Shown piece by piece: positions 29,543 through 39,575 of a stretch of 64,000 nt of DNA. How positions within the stretch are numbered: position 1 is the first letter of the stretch; every line of letters starts with the position of its first letter. Both the position numbers and the translations under genes were made by a program. Origin of the DNA: Thorsellia anophelis DSM 18579. Lineage in GTDB: Bacteria > Pseudomonadota > Gammaproteobacteria > Enterobacterales > Thorselliaceae. The notes under the pieces are model-generated. The model ran no database searches and was not told where the DNA came from. It saw only the letters and a list, made by a program, of their open reading frames with translations. The stretch lies in contig NZ_FOHV01000001.1 of assembly GCF_900111395.1 (NCBI RefSeq), positions 1 through 64,000 on the forward strand. The letters run 5' to 3'.

Positions 29543-30031
29543 ATGATAATCCATAAATTAGGAGTATTGCCAGTATCAGCTAGGCAGCGTTATCACCCAA
29601 ATTTAAATACTTTATTGGAACTTGCGGAAAATAATTTTAAGCTAATCACGCACCTTCTACCTAAGTCGAATAGCAGTTTTGAGGTTTATTATTTAGGTGC
29701 TCAGCGTTTTGAATTATCTATATTAGAAGAAACGAATTATACCATGCTAGTTTCTTTATCTTGGATTCTTCCTTATGATAACAAGGAAGAATGTAATATT
29801 ACCAAAATAAATAATAAATTACGGTATACGAACTTAACCATTCGAGTTTATTTTGACGCTAAATTAGCTGAGGTTTTAGCAAAAAATAGATCGGTTTATC
29901 AAGGACGGTATAATTATCCTAATGATGATCTCTTGCAAGTAGATGAAAAAGAAAGAAATAATCGATTTTTGTATGAGTGGTTAAAAGCCTGTATTTTATG
30001 GGGTAAAAAAGAGAATATCGCCTTGTTATAA
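29543..30031 (+). CDS. yqiB: YqiB family protein (DUF1249)
   Basis: 162 residues from the ATG at 29543, with AGGAAG upstream (the frame is open further 5' inside nudF). It matches E. coli YqiB in HPNLNTLLELAENNFKLITH, FELSILEETNYTMLVSLSW, LTIRVYFDAKLAEVLA, and YNYPNDDLLQVDEKERNNRF with LYEWL. Function is unknown. About 20 residues around 110 (an insertion with NKEECNITKIN) are not in the E. coli protein. It overlaps a shared terminator at its end. Confidence 0.9.
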   Translation: MIIHKLGVLPVSARQRYHPNLNTLLELAENNFKLITHLLPKSNSSFEVYYLGAQRFELSILEETNYTMLVSLSWILPYDNKEECNITKINNKLRYTNLTIRVYFDAKLAEVLAKNRSVYQGRYNYPNDDLLQVDEKERNNRFLYEWLKACILWGKKENIALL

Positions 30032-30045
30032 TTTTAAACAAGGCG
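30019..30045. terminator. Bidirectional terminator between yqiB and the RarA-like gene
   Basis: CGCCTTGTT (30019-30027) pairs with AACAAGGCG (30037-30045), a 9-bp stem overlapping the yqiB stop, between convergent genes that are only 22 bases apart. Confidence 0.6.
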
Positions 30046-30053
30046 ACCTAAAC

Positions 30054-30665
30054 CTAGAATTGGGTTGGACTATATTTAAAGCTTGTTGAAATAGCATGTT
30101 CTGGATCATAAGATTCCAGTATTTCTAAATATCGTTGGCGATAATTATTATTGACTCTTTTTTCAGGCATTACTTTTGATCCTTCATGGAAAAAATGCAT
30201 GGCGTCTCTTCCTAATTCACGACCACGCTTAGTATGTTTATCAATCGCAATATCCATAATAGTTGGAGTTTTACCCATCTCGAAGCTTTTAACAATAATA
30301 TTTTTAAGTAAAGCGCTTGATCTATCTTTTTCTGAATCACATAAAATTCTTATCGCATGAATAAAAAATACTGGTTGATCTGGATCGTCATAAGGTAAAC
30401 TTCTGCGCATTTCATTAAGAGATTTAATTTGATAGGTCGCAGAGAGATTACCAAATCCAATATCTTCAATGGCTATAACTTGTAGTCTACGCCATAATTT
30501 TTCTAAAAACATTTGGCCTGAGATATAAAGTTCATAGGCAGACTCACAAGCAGATTCATCCATAGAACGACGAATGCTTTTTTGTAAGTTAGAAATGATT
30601 TCATCAGCAGCAAAACCGTTACGAGTTTTAAGCTCAGACCAGTCTGTATAGGTTGTATGTGGCAT
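30054..30665 (-). CDS. Stand-alone protein like the RarA/MgsA C-terminal domain
   Basis: 203 residues from the ATG at 30665, preceded by AAGGAG. The body resembles the C-terminal half of RarA (MgsA) replication-repair ATPases: ISNLQKSIRRSMDESACES against RarA's LHKSVRGSAPDAAL, and LWRRLQVIAIEDIGFGNLSA against [20 protein letters not shown]. The AAA+ ATPase half with Walker motifs is absent, so it cannot hydrolyse ATP alone. It may tetramerise or bind SSB or RarA; this is inference. It is monocistronic. Confidence 0.7.
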   Translation of the reverse strand: MPHTTYTDWSELKTRNGFAADEIISNLQKSIRRSMDESACESAYELYISGQMFLEKLWRRLQVIAIEDIGFGNLSATYQIKSLNEMRRSLPYDDPDQPVFFIHAIRILCDSEKDRSSALLKNIIVKSFEMGKTPTIMDIAIDKHTKRGRELGRDAMHFFHEGSKVMPEKRVNNNYRQRYLEILESYDPEHAISTSFKYSPTQF

Positions 30666-30777
30666 GCTATTCTCCTTTTTAATACAGTGTATCGTATTAT
30701 TTCTAATTGTATCTCGCAATTAACTTTACAGATTATTTGAAGCGATTTCTGTGTCTGATTAAAAATTTAAGCTGTTG

Positions 30778-31752
30778 CTAATCGTTTAATATGGACTGTA
30801 ATGTAACGAGTTCAATATCATCTGGTAAATCAGCTAAGCGGCGTTTTAGCACATTAATGGTTGCTTGATGAGGGTGGCCGATAGCAATAGAAACCCCTTT
30901 TTTTCTTGCAATAGCAATAGCTAAATTAAATTGAGTATTAACAGACTGTTCAGTTTGTATATTATCTAAAAAGATATCCCTAATAAGAACAGGATGATTA
31001 AATTCAGATGCTGCTGAAGCAACTTGGCTTTTCCCTGTTGTTAAACTATCTAGGAAAAATAAAGATTTTCCAGATAAAGCGTGAAAAACCTTTTTCATCC
31101 CCTCAAAACTCGCGGTCATTTCACTACCAGTATGGTTATTAATACCAACAGCATGCGGTACGGCTAAAATAGAGCGCTCTATGATAGTGGTTATTTCCGT
31201 CTGAGACATATCTGGTGTAAGTGTATCTTTTTCTAGACCACTGCGACTGAATGGTAGCATTGGTAAATGGATGAGAATTTCTCTTTGATTGGCAAACGCT
31301 ATTTCAGCACGCTCGGTCGCGTAAGGTGCTGTAGGTATGATGGCAACAGTAACAGGGAGGTCTAATATTTGGAAATCTCGCTTAATATATCCTAAATCAT
31401 CAATAACAATGACGAGTTTTGCTTTATTTTCGCTGATAGTTGTAAGAGGGGCAATAAATTTAGGGTCTTGTTGAATATTTTGCTGTTCTGATGATTTTGA
31501 CGTATGTGTTCTTTCTGGTAAAGAAGAGAGAGGTCTGTTTTTACTTGATTCTGGCTCAATATTAATCTCAGTGTTAGCCTCGGCATCTGATTGAGAAATA
31601 GTTTCAGATTGAATCGTCATAGGGAATGTGGGTCTTGGTGTTTGTGTGAATATTGAGGCATTAGCAGATACAGAGATTATAACGCTATAAAAAGCGAGAT
31701 AAGGAATAAAGACCATAAAAAAATGAATTATCTTATTAGATTTAGAATTCAA
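30778..31752 (-). CDS. yibQ: Divergent polysaccharide deacetylase family protein YibQ
   Basis: 324 residues. An N-terminal hydrophobic segment (FMVFIPYLAFYSVIISVSA) acts as signal or anchor, then a Ser/Thr/Gln-rich linker (about 35-105) and the catalytic-type barrel: KLVIVIDDLGY, LPVTVAIIPTAPYATERA, ILIHLPMLP, VGINNHTGSEMTA, LFFLDSLTTGKS, ISIAIGHPHQATINVLKRRL. This is the DUF610 branch of NodB-like deacetylases, with periplasmic location; the substrate is unknown. In E. coli it lies next to envC; envC is not here. Confidence 0.85.
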   Translation of the reverse strand: MNSKSNKIIHFFMVFIPYLAFYSVIISVSANASIFTQTPRPTFPMTIQSETISQSDAEANTEINIEPESSKNRPLSSLPERTHTSKSSEQQNIQQDPKFIAPLTTISENKAKLVIVIDDLGYIKRDFQILDLPVTVAIIPTAPYATERAEIAFANQREILIHLPMLPFSRSGLEKDTLTPDMSQTEITTIIERSILAVPHAVGINNHTGSEMTASFEGMKKVFHALSGKSLFFLDSLTTGKSQVASAASEFNHPVLIRDIFLDNIQTEQSVNTQFNLAIAIARKKGVSIAIGHPHQATINVLKRRLADLPDDIELVTLQSILND

Positions 31753-31823
31753 AATGTTATCCCGATTAGTGTTAACGTTTAATTTTAATTGGTTGCATAT
31801 ATAAAATTTTAGAAATTTTTTTA

Positions 31824-32576
31824 TTAAAAAGTGAATAATTCTCTTTTATCATCATTGTTATCTTGTGTGATAAATGCTGTTGTATTAATGATTAAACCAG
31901 TTTGTTTGAGGGTCGATGTTACTAAGACTTTAGCAAAAGGAGAGACTTCTTCACAAGTAAAAAAATCCGATAAATTAATCCATCTCGCATCTTCAATTTC
32001 ACCTGTATCTTGGATATTTATTTCATGATTAATTGGGGTAAGTGAACATGCCAGAAAAATATTTGATTTACCTAATTGATACGGGTATTTGCTGGCAATG
32101 GCAACAATTGATTGAAATTCAGTTTGAATACCTGTCTCTTCATAGGTTTCACGTATAACACCTAACTCAATCGTTTCATCAAGCTCCATATGTCCACCCG
32201 GTAATTTATAAAAACTACCGAGGTGCTCTTTAATAATTAATACCTCAGCATCTTGGTTAGTTTTTTTCCGTAATACAACTCCCCCTAACCCAACGGTATG
32301 GGTCGGTGAGAATGGCACATACACATTTTTTTGTAATCTTAGCACTAGGGTGAGTTCTTTTTCCATGCAGCTATGAAAGATAAATCCATGTTGTGTTAGG
32401 ACAGGAATTAAAATCGATTGCTCATGGGTAAGTGTAACCCAAATGATTCTTTTATGAGTTTGATTTGCTGTTGCAATCACTGCTTTGATTGCTTCGTTAA
32501 ATTCGTTTGCTTCTTTTGGAAAATCTGTGCTGTTCAGTGTTATACCTTGGTATACATCACTATCAAAAGTTATCAT
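31824..32576 (-). CDS. Nudix hydrolase with NUDT6-like N-terminal domain
   Basis: 250 residues from the ATG at 32576, which has GAGGTG upstream. The C-terminal Nudix domain has GGHMELDETIELGVIRETYE then ETGI, the full G-x5-E-x7-REU-x-EE-x-GU box. Before it comes a domain like the one preceding the Nudix fold of NUDT6 proteins (IIWVTLTHEQSILIPVLTQH, LTLVLRLQ, HTVGLGGVVLRKK), a GNAT-like region. The substrate cannot be told. It lies between the ilvE terminator and yibQ, with its own promoter region. Confidence 0.85.
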   Translation of the reverse strand: MITFDSDVYQGITLNSTDFPKEANEFNEAIKAVIATANQTHKRIIWVTLTHEQSILIPVLTQHGFIFHSCMEKELTLVLRLQKNVYVPFSPTHTVGLGGVVLRKKTNQDAEVLIIKEHLGSFYKLPGGHMELDETIELGVIRETYEETGIQTEFQSIVAIASKYPYQLGKSNIFLACSLTPINHEINIQDTGEIEDARWINLSDFFTCEEVSPFAKVLVTSTLKQTGLIINTTAFITQDNNDDKRELFTF

Positions 32577-32662
32577 TTTTTCACCTCGCATAATTATTAA
32601 CTATACTACGGATTAGCAAAAATGCGTAGTTAGTATTGAACCCACCCATCTCATTTCCCTAT

Positions 32663-32690
32663 AAAAAAAGGCACTTAAATGTGCCTTTTT
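32663..32690 (-). terminator. Terminator of ilvE
   Basis: On the minus strand AAAAAGGCACATTTAAGTGCC is followed by seven T residues: a strong intrinsic terminator 19 bases past the ilvE stop. Confidence 0.8.
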
Positions 32691-32708
32691 AAACCAAGAT
32701 GACAAACT

Positions 32709-33632
32709 TTAGTTAACAGGATCTAACCAACCCCATTTGTCTTCAGTTTTACCATTGAATAATCCAAAAAATGCATCTTGAATTTTTTTGGTAACAGGAC
32801 CTCTTTTACCAATACCAACCTGGATACCATCTACTGAACGTACAGGTGTAATTTCAGCTGCGGTACCAGTCATAAAGACTTCATCAGCTAAGTAAAGGGA
32901 TTCACGTGATAAAGTTTGCTCTCTGACTTCAATATTTAATGATTTAGCCAGTGTAATAATGGCATCACGGGTAATACCAGGTAAAGCCGAAGATGTAAAA
33001 GGTGGAGTGAATAATATACCATCTTTTATTTCAAATAAATTTTCGCCTGCACCTTCAGATAAGTATCCGTTTACATCAAGTGCGATACCTTCTTGATAGC
33101 CATGTCTCCTAGCTTCACTACCAACCAATAATGAGGATAAGTAGTTACCACCTGCTTTAGCAGCAGTAGGGATAGTATTAGGTGCAACACGGTTCCATGA
33201 GCTGACCATCGCATCTATACCTTGTTCTAAAGCTTCTTCACCTAAGTATGCCCCCCATGGGAACGCAGCAATAATGACATCGGTTGTATATCCTGCAGGA
33301 GGATTGACTCCCATGCCAACATCTCCTATGAATGCGAGAGGACGTATATAGGCACTTTTTAGGTTATTTTTACTAATGGTTTGACGACATGCTTCCATCA
33401 GCTCATCAACTGTATATTTAATTGGCATACGATAAATTTTAGCTGAGTCATGAAGGCGTTGCATGTGCTCGCGGTGACGAAAAACTGCAGGTCCAATATG
33501 GGTGTCATAGCAGCGAACACCTTCAAATACTGATGTACCGTAATGTAATGCGTGTGACATTACATGTATTTTAGCATCTTGCCAAGCAACCATTTCCCCA
33601 TTAAACCAAATGAGATCTGCTTTTTTTGTCAT
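32709..33632 (-). CDS. ilvE: Branched-chain amino acid aminotransferase
   Basis: 307 residues (E. coli 309). It performs the last step of valine, leucine and isoleucine synthesis. Fold-type IV PLP features are present: LIWFNGEMVAWQDAKIHVMS, HALHYGTSVFEGVRCYD, the PLP-lysine region AAKAGGNYLSSLLVGSEARR, YLSEGAGENLFEIKDG and FMTGTAAEITPVRSVDG. It is separated from the other ilv genes of the window (ilvC, ilvBN) by about 11 kb and has its own terminator. Confidence 0.97.
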   Translation of the reverse strand: MTKKADLIWFNGEMVAWQDAKIHVMSHALHYGTSVFEGVRCYDTHIGPAVFRHREHMQRLHDSAKIYRMPIKYTVDELMEACRQTISKNNLKSAYIRPLAFIGDVGMGVNPPAGYTTDVIIAAFPWGAYLGEEALEQGIDAMVSSWNRVAPNTIPTAAKAGGNYLSSLLVGSEARRHGYQEGIALDVNGYLSEGAGENLFEIKDGILFTPPFTSSALPGITRDAIITLAKSLNIEVREQTLSRESLYLADEVFMTGTAAEITPVRSVDGIQVGIGKRGPVTKKIQDAFFGLFNGKTEDKWGWLDPVN

Positions 33633-33697
33633 TGTATTTTCCTTCTTTTTATTTATTGATAGGTTGTTGCTGTTAAAAATTTAAATCTTAATTAGTA

Positions 33698-34465
33698 TTA
33701 AAAAATTCTTTCACCATGCAGGAATAAAATACTCTGGTTTGGCTGTACTTTTTCCCAAGGTTCGTTTCTAGTTAAAGGCTGAGTAGCAATTATGGTCACA
33801 ACATCATTTGAAGTTGTTTCTTTTTGAAAGTCAACTTCTAAGTCTTCATCTAATAAAACTGCTTTTCCAAATGGAGCTTTGCGAGTTAAAAAATAGAGGT
33901 TTGTAGAGCAACTAGCAAACAGATATTCTCCATCAGATAGAAGAATGTTAAAAACCCCTTTTTTACGGATAGTTTCAGCATATTGTGCTATAAAGCGAAA
34001 TACAGCTGGCCAATTAGCGGGTTTTCTGCGATATTTTTCATTTAGACTATGAAGTAAACCACAAAATGCATGTTCACTATCAGTGGTTCCTACGGGAATA
34101 TAATGTCCTGTTGGGATCGATTTAAATCCTTTTAGTTGACCATTATGCGCGAAAGTCCAATGTTTGCCTTGCCATTCTCGTATAAACGGATGGGTATTTT
34201 CGAGCGCAATTGCGCCTGAATTAGCCTGCCGGATATGAGAAATAACCGTTTGTGACTTAATTGGATAGGTTCTAACAAAATGTGCAATCGGAGAATCATA
34301 ACTTGGATTCGGATCGCGAAAAATACGGCATCCTTTACCTTCATAAAAGGTGATCCCCCATCCATCTTTATGAGGGCCAGTCTTCCCACCACGTTGAATT
34401 AATCCACTAAAACTAAAGCAAATATCCGTCGGAATATTTGCGCTCATACCTAAAAGTTCGCACAT
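33698..34465 (-). CDS. yafJ: Class II glutamine amidotransferase YafJ
   Basis: 255 residues, the same length as E. coli YafJ and strongly alike. The catalytic Cys is residue 2 (MCELLGMSANIPTD), exposed after removal of Met. Further motifs are GPHKDGWGITFYEG, SHIRQANSG, ALENTHPFIREW, FAHNGQLKGF and TDSEHAFCGLLHSL. The physiological amide acceptor is not known. Its only partner nearby is ilvE downstream. Confidence 0.93.
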   Translation of the reverse strand: MCELLGMSANIPTDICFSFSGLIQRGGKTGPHKDGWGITFYEGKGCRIFRDPNPSYDSPIAHFVRTYPIKSQTVISHIRQANSGAIALENTHPFIREWQGKHWTFAHNGQLKGFKSIPTGHYIPVGTTDSEHAFCGLLHSLNEKYRRKPANWPAVFRFIAQYAETIRKKGVFNILLSDGEYLFASCSTNLYFLTRKAPFGKAVLLDEDLEVDFQKETTSNDVVTIIATQPLTRNEPWEKVQPNQSILFLHGERIF

Positions 34466-34548
34466 ATTTTAACAGTTTCCTTTAAAAGCCATATTTACTT
34501 CAATTGTTATCGTTTTTGCGCAGCTTATCAAGATATATTAGAAATTAT

Positions 34549-36114
34549 TTATTTTTTAATATGTGACATTAATCTTTTTCGTTTTCGAATTTGGCTAGCA
34601 GTTAATTGATTACGTCTACCAGCGTAAGGATTTTCACTTTCTTTAAATTGTATTCTAATCGGACTTCCCATTACCTTTAGGGATTTTCTGAAATAGTTCA
34701 TTAAATAGCGTTTATAACTATCAGGTAAAGAATTAACTTGGTTACCATGAATTACAACAATTGGAGGGTTATATCCACCTGCATGAGCATATTTCATCTT
34801 AACTCTTCTTCCTCTAATAAGGGGAGGCTGATGATCTTCAGTTGCCATTTGCATTATTCGGGTTAATTTGGCGGTGCTGACACGTTGGGTAGAACAGTCA
34901 TAAGCTTCATTTACAAAGCCAAGTAATTTACCAACTCCACTACCGTGTAGTGCAGAGATAAAATGGATACGTGCAAAATCAACAAATCCTAGGCGTAGTT
35001 CGAGCATATCTTTAACATGCTCCCTGTCTTCTTGGGTCATGCCATCCCATTTATTAACAACAATAACAAGTGAGCGACCACTGTTAAGTACAAAGCCTAA
35101 AAGTGAGAGATCTTGGTCTGAAATGCCCTCTCTTGCATCAATTACAAGTAATACTACATTTGCATCTTCTATTGCTTGGAGGGTTTTAATTACAGAGAAT
35201 TTTTCAACTGCTTCATGGATCTTACCGCGTTTTCTTACTCCAGCTGTATCAATTAAAACATAATCTCTGTCATCTTTTTGTAAAGGGATATAGATACTAT
35301 CACGAGTTGTACCAGGCATATCAAAAACTATAACTCTATCTTCACCAAGTAAGCGGTTTGTCAGAGTAGATTTTCCGACATTAGGTCTGCCTATAATTGC
35401 GATTTTAATTGGGAGGTCTGTTTGAGGATTAAAAGTGGTTTCTTCCTCCTCTTCAATCTCACCAGCAGCAATTTTAGCATTTAAAGCTTCAATTTCTTCC
35501 TCAGTAAGCTCACTTGTTGTATCTGCATCACTACTTGTGAGTAAAGCATCAAGCGTATCATTTTCATCAATAGATTCACCATCTTCAGATCTTGCAGCAA
35601 CTTCGGCGTCGATTTGAAGTTTTTCACTAAATGGTAAAAGGGCATCTTCAAGCAACCTAATCACACCACGTCCATGGGCAGCTGCAATAGGATAGATGTC
35701 ACCAAGTCCGAGCGAATAAAAATCACTCATAGCAACGTCAGGATCTAATCCATCTGTTTTGTTTACTACGACAAATGTCGGTTTTTTACGCTCTCTTAAA
35801 TGTTGTGTGATTAAGTGATCAGCAGGCATTAAACCAGATCTTGCATCTACCATAAATAGCACTACATCTGCTTCTTCAATGGCGAGTAAAGATTGATCTG
35901 CCATATGCGTTTCAACCCCTGTTTCTGTACCATCAATCCCACCAGTATCAATGACAATAAAAGATTGCTCTGCATAATGAGCATGACCATATTTTCTATC
36001 ACGAGTGAGCCCAGGAAAATCAGCAACAAGCGCATCGCGTGTTTTGGTCAATCTATTAAAGAGCGTTGATTTTCCGACATTTGGACGACCAACTAAGGCA
36101 ACGACTGGAATCAT
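34549..36114 (-). CDS. der: Ribosome assembly GTPase Der (EngA)
   Basis: 521 residues (E. coli 490). Two GTPase domains are in tandem, each with a full set: [14 protein letters not shown] / DTGGIDG / NKTD and [14 protein letters not shown] / DTAGVRKRG / NKWDG, then the KH-like C-terminal domain ([20 protein letters not shown]). It matures the 50S subunit. The linker between the GTPases (about 175-230) is longer and very acidic, accounting for the extra length. A strong hairpin terminator sits between bamB and der, so der may rely partly on its own promoter. Confidence 0.97.
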   Translation of the reverse strand: MIPVVALVGRPNVGKSTLFNRLTKTRDALVADFPGLTRDRKYGHAHYAEQSFIVIDTGGIDGTETGVETHMADQSLLAIEEADVVLFMVDARSGLMPADHLITQHLRERKKPTFVVVNKTDGLDPDVAMSDFYSLGLGDIYPIAAAHGRGVIRLLEDALLPFSEKLQIDAEVAARSEDGESIDENDTLDALLTSSDADTTSELTEEEIEALNAKIAAGEIEEEEETTFNPQTDLPIKIAIIGRPNVGKSTLTNRLLGEDRVIVFDMPGTTRDSIYIPLQKDDRDYVLIDTAGVRKRGKIHEAVEKFSVIKTLQAIEDANVVLLVIDAREGISDQDLSLLGFVLNSGRSLVIVVNKWDGMTQEDREHVKDMLELRLGFVDFARIHFISALHGSGVGKLLGFVNEAYDCSTQRVSTAKLTRIMQMATEDHQPPLIRGRRVKMKYAHAGGYNPPIVVIHGNQVNSLPDSYKRYLMNYFRKSLKVMGSPIRIQFKESENPYAGRRNQLTASQIRKRKRLMSHIKK

Positions 36115-36162
36115 AATTCAAATTAAACCTAAGATTTTGGCATTGAAAATATCAATGCATAT

Positions 36163-36203
36163 GAAAAAAATAAAGCGGCTGCTTAAAATATTCAAGCAGC
36201 CGC
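36163..36203 (-). terminator. Intrinsic terminator between bamB and der
   Basis: On the minus strand GCGGCTGCTT, a 9-base loop and AAGCAGCCGC (perfect 10-bp stem, 36175-36203) are followed by TTTATTTTTTT. It lies after the bamB stop and before the der start, inside an otherwise conserved gene string. Confidence 0.8.
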
Positions 36204-36252
36204 CAAGGCAGGTAAGATTAAGGACGCTTAGTATTTATAGCGCTAAATTAAC

Positions 36253-37449
36253 TTATCGCTCAATTGCATACACTGAGCCTTTACGTGCTTGAAGAATTAC
36301 TTTAGTGTTTACAGTAAGGGGATCGGCCACAAATCCTGATCTATCTAACTGTTCACTTGCAACAAATGCGCCTGTCTGCTTATTTAACCAAAAGACATAC
36401 CCTTCACCATCCGCAACGACAATATTATTGCCCACTAACGCTGGTGCGGTTACGAAGCGCTTATTTAAACCATCTTGCTTCCAAATTAATTGGTAATCTG
36501 AGGTGTTAAGCGCATAAATGTGATCATTTTGATCTGTTAAATAAATCACATCATCAGTTACAATGAAGTCACGTATTGAGCCATATTCTGCTCTCCATAA
36601 TGCTTCACCTGAATTGAAGTCAAAGGCAACAAGCATATTATTAAAAGCGATTGCATACAATATACCATTATGAAATACTGGCTGAGCGTCAATATCACCT
36701 AATTGATCAATCTCAGTTGCGCCAAGTGGCTCTGCAACGCGTTCTTGCCAAACAAGTTGGCCAAGATCGAAAGTAAAGGCATTAATTCTACCGTTATCTC
36801 CACCAACAATCACAAATTTATCTTCTACTGTAATTGGTGATGATTGACCACGTAAAGATAAAACAGGCACATCTAAATCTGCACGCCAGACCTCTGTGCC
36901 ATCTGCAATATTCAATACTTGTAATTTTCCATTGGTTGTTACGAGCATGATTTTGTCTTTTTCAATTGTAGGTCTTGCAACAATTTCACCTGCAGCTTGT
37001 ACTTCCCAAATGAGTTGGCCTGTTGCTGAGTCAATAGAATATAAAATACCTCTTTCACTTCCTATATATACTCGATTGTTATATACACTTACTCCTCCTG
37101 ATAATAGGGCGGATTTTCTACTAGAAAGTAATCCTACTGATTCTGCTAATTGGATCTCCCAAATTGTATTGCCAGAAGTAGCATCAATAGCCATAACTGT
37201 ACCTTGCCTATCAGCGGCATAAATCGTACCATTATCATGAGCAGGACGTAGCGTAGAGAAATACTCTCCACTACCTTTACCAACTGACTTTTCCCAAATC
37301 TGTCTCTGACTAAATTCAGCTGCAAATTCTGGAACTGGTGCCATGACTTCTAACTTTTCTCCAAATGGATTCAGTGATGATAATGTTGAGCATCCACTTA
37401 ATAAAGAGATTGAGAATAAACTAACAATTAAACTATAGCGCATGCGCAT
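36253..37449 (-). CDS. bamB: Outer membrane protein assembly factor BamB
   Basis: 398 residues. A lipoprotein signal peptide ends in the lipobox LLSGC (Cys near residue 20), followed by Ser-Thr-Leu, compatible with outer membrane sorting. The body is an eight-bladed beta-propeller with repeated PQQ-type blades (GTVMAIDATSGNTIWEIQL, GILYSIDSATGQLIWEVQA, GKLQVLNIADGTEVWRADL, DHIYALNTSDYQLIWKQDG). BamB supports BamA in folding outer membrane proteins. It starts 10 bases after yfgM. Confidence 0.96.
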   Translation of the reverse strand: MRMRYSLIVSLFSISLLSGCSTLSSLNPFGEKLEVMAPVPEFAAEFSQRQIWEKSVGKGSGEYFSTLRPAHDNGTIYAADRQGTVMAIDATSGNTIWEIQLAESVGLLSSRKSALLSGGVSVYNNRVYIGSERGILYSIDSATGQLIWEVQAAGEIVARPTIEKDKIMLVTTNGKLQVLNIADGTEVWRADLDVPVLSLRGQSSPITVEDKFVIVGGDNGRINAFTFDLGQLVWQERVAEPLGATEIDQLGDIDAQPVFHNGILYAIAFNNMLVAFDFNSGEALWRAEYGSIRDFIVTDDVIYLTDQNDHIYALNTSDYQLIWKQDGLNKRFVTAPALVGNNIVVADGEGYVFWLNKQTGAFVASEQLDRSGFVADPLTVNTKVILQARKGSVYAIER

Positions 37450-37459
37450 GCTATTTGCC

Positions 37460-38110
37460 TCAACTTGGTAAATTATTTAATTTTAGGCGAAGATAATCCT
37501 GTAAGGATGGATCAGCGACTGTGATAGCTTGTTCATAAACTTTTTTAGCTTCGCTTATGTCCCCTTTTCTTTTTAATATATCAGCTTTAAATTCTAGAAG
37601 ATTAGCGTTCCAACTAGCTAACGTGATTTTTTCTATCGTTGCCAGCGCATCTGCAAATTTATCTTGTTCTGCTTGAATATTCGCAAGCATAAACAAAATA
37701 GTAGCTAAGATATTCTCGTCTTTTACTTTGGATGCGATATCAATTAATACTTGTTCAGCTTCTGTATATTTTTTCTGTGAAGCTAAATTTTTAGCTAATT
37801 TCAAAGCAGCGATGCCAGCGTAGTTACTGCTATCTGTAGCAAGATAAGTTTTAATTGCGTTATCAGCTTCTTGATTTAATGATTCAGCATTTTCAGGTGT
37901 TGCCTCTATTGCTTCATTTAATTTATTTAAAGCACTGGTCGCATTAAAATAAGCACTTGCTTCATTCAGCTGGCTTTCAATTTGATATTCTTGGTAGTAT
38001 CTCCAACCAAGCAATCCACCAACACCAATAACAACACCGGCAGTGATTGCAATCCAATTTTCTCGGATAAAGGTTTTAACTTGTTCATATTGTTCATTAT
38101 CAGTTTGCAT
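37460..38110 (-). CDS. yfgM: Ancillary SecYEG translocon subunit YfgM
   Basis: 216 residues. An N-terminal cytosolic segment (EQYEQVKTFIRENW) precedes one membrane helix (IAITAGVVIGVGGLLGW) and periplasmic TPR-like repeats. YfgM binds SecYEG and PpiD and has been linked to RcsB stability in E. coli. It lies between hisS and bamB as in E. coli. No odd features. Confidence 0.92.
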   Translation of the reverse strand: MQTDNEQYEQVKTFIRENWIAITAGVVIGVGGLLGWRYYQEYQIESQLNEASAYFNATSALNKLNEAIEATPENAESLNQEADNAIKTYLATDSSNYAGIAALKLAKNLASQKKYTEAEQVLIDIASKVKDENILATILFMLANIQAEQDKFADALATIEKITLASWNANLLEFKADILKRKGDISEAKKVYEQAITVADPSLQDYLRLKLNNLPS

Positions 38111-38201
38111 TCTTATTTCCTGCAGTGATAGGCTTTACTAAGCGATAGTTATATTATTATGCATCTAAAAATTTAGAGTAACATTAAGTTTGATGATTAT
38201 C

Positions 38202-39479
38202 TTAATTTTTAGTCGCATTATTTAGAAATTCTACCATATCTTTTTGCATAACGGTTGTTTGCTCGCCAGAGATTAAAGATTTTATTGTCACTTGTTGTTG
38301 CTTAATCTCATCTTCTCCAATCAGAACGGCAAATTTAGCCCCTTGTTTATCAGCGCGTGTTAGCTGTTTTTTCATATTACCACCGCCATGATTCACAACG
38401 CAGCGTAAATTAGGCATAGTATTACGTATCTTTTCTGCAATCGCAATCGCTTGTTCAATGCTATTGTCACCAAAAGATACGACATACAGGTCAGCTTGAT
38501 TGATTTTAAATAGTTGAGGGTTAATGGATTGAATCAATAAAACGAGTCTTTCAAGCCCCATAGCAAAGCCAACAGCAGGGGTAGCTTTTCCTCCTAATTG
38601 TTCCACTAAGCCATCATATCTTCCACCAGCGCATACGGTACCTTGTGCACCTAAACTTGTAGTGACCCATTCAAAAACGGTCCTGTTATAATAGTCTAAG
38701 CCACGCACTAAGCGTTGATTAAGGGTGAAATCTATACCATTTGCTTTAAGGATATCACATAAACGATTGAAATGGCTTTTGGATTCTTCTTCTAAATAAT
38801 CAAATAAATTTGGCGCATCAATCAGTATGGCTTGAACATCAGGATTTTTACTATCTAAAATTCTTAGAGGATTTGTGTCTAACCTGCGTAAGCAATCTTC
38901 ATCTAAGCTGTCTTTGTGTTTTGATAAAAAAGAAACTAAAGCATTTTTATAGTTAGCTCGCTCTTCAAGAGTGCCAATAGAATTTAATTCTAATTTTACA
39001 TGTTGATTAATCCCTAATGCATTCCACCAACGAGCAGTCATAATGATAAGCTCAGCATCAATATCAGGCCCTGCTAAACCAAATACCTCAGCACCAATTT
39101 GATGAAATTGCCTATAACGACCCTTTTGAGGGCGCTCATAACGGAACATTGGGCCTATATACCAAAGACGTTGCTCTTGATTGTATAATAATCCATGCTC
39201 AATACCTGCTCTGACACAGCCTGCAGTGCCCTCTGGTCTTAATGTTAAGCTTTCACCGCCTCTATCTTCAAAAGAGTACATTTCTTTTTCAACTACATCG
39301 GTGATTTCACCAATTGCACGATTAAAAAGAGGAGTGTGTTCAACAATAGGTAGTCTTATTTCATTAAAACCATATTGATTCAAAACAGATTTTAATATTG
39401 TTTCAACTTGCTGCCATTGTGCGCTATCAGTTGGTAGAATGTCATTCATTCCTCTAATAGCTTGTATTGTTTTGCTCAT
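38202..39479 (-). CDS. hisS: Histidyl-tRNA synthetase
   Basis: 425 residues (E. coli 424). A class II synthetase: motif 1 in [16 protein letters not shown], motif 2 in [20 protein letters not shown], the His A signature [15 protein letters not shown], motif 3 in [15 protein letters not shown], and the C-terminal anticodon domain ([15 protein letters not shown]-like [12 protein letters not shown]). It is in the rodZ-ispG-hisS-yfgM-bamB string. Confidence 0.98.
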   Translation of the reverse strand: MSKTIQAIRGMNDILPTDSAQWQQVETILKSVLNQYGFNEIRLPIVEHTPLFNRAIGEITDVVEKEMYSFEDRGGESLTLRPEGTAGCVRAGIEHGLLYNQEQRLWYIGPMFRYERPQKGRYRQFHQIGAEVFGLAGPDIDAELIIMTARWWNALGINQHVKLELNSIGTLEERANYKNALVSFLSKHKDSLDEDCLRRLDTNPLRILDSKNPDVQAILIDAPNLFDYLEEESKSHFNRLCDILKANGIDFTLNQRLVRGLDYYNRTVFEWVTTSLGAQGTVCAGGRYDGLVEQLGGKATPAVGFAMGLERLVLLIQSINPQLFKINQADLYVVSFGDNSIEQAIAIAEKIRNTMPNLRCVVNHGGGNMKKQLTRADKQGAKFAVLIGEDEIKQQQVTIKSLISGEQTTVMQKDMVEFLNNATKN

Positions 39480-39575
39480 AGTAATCTAATTTTTTATTTA
39501 AAAGTGAATCTCAATTGTTCTGAGAAAGTTATGGGTTATCTCACATATGTTAAGAAAAAACAAAGAATTCATAAG

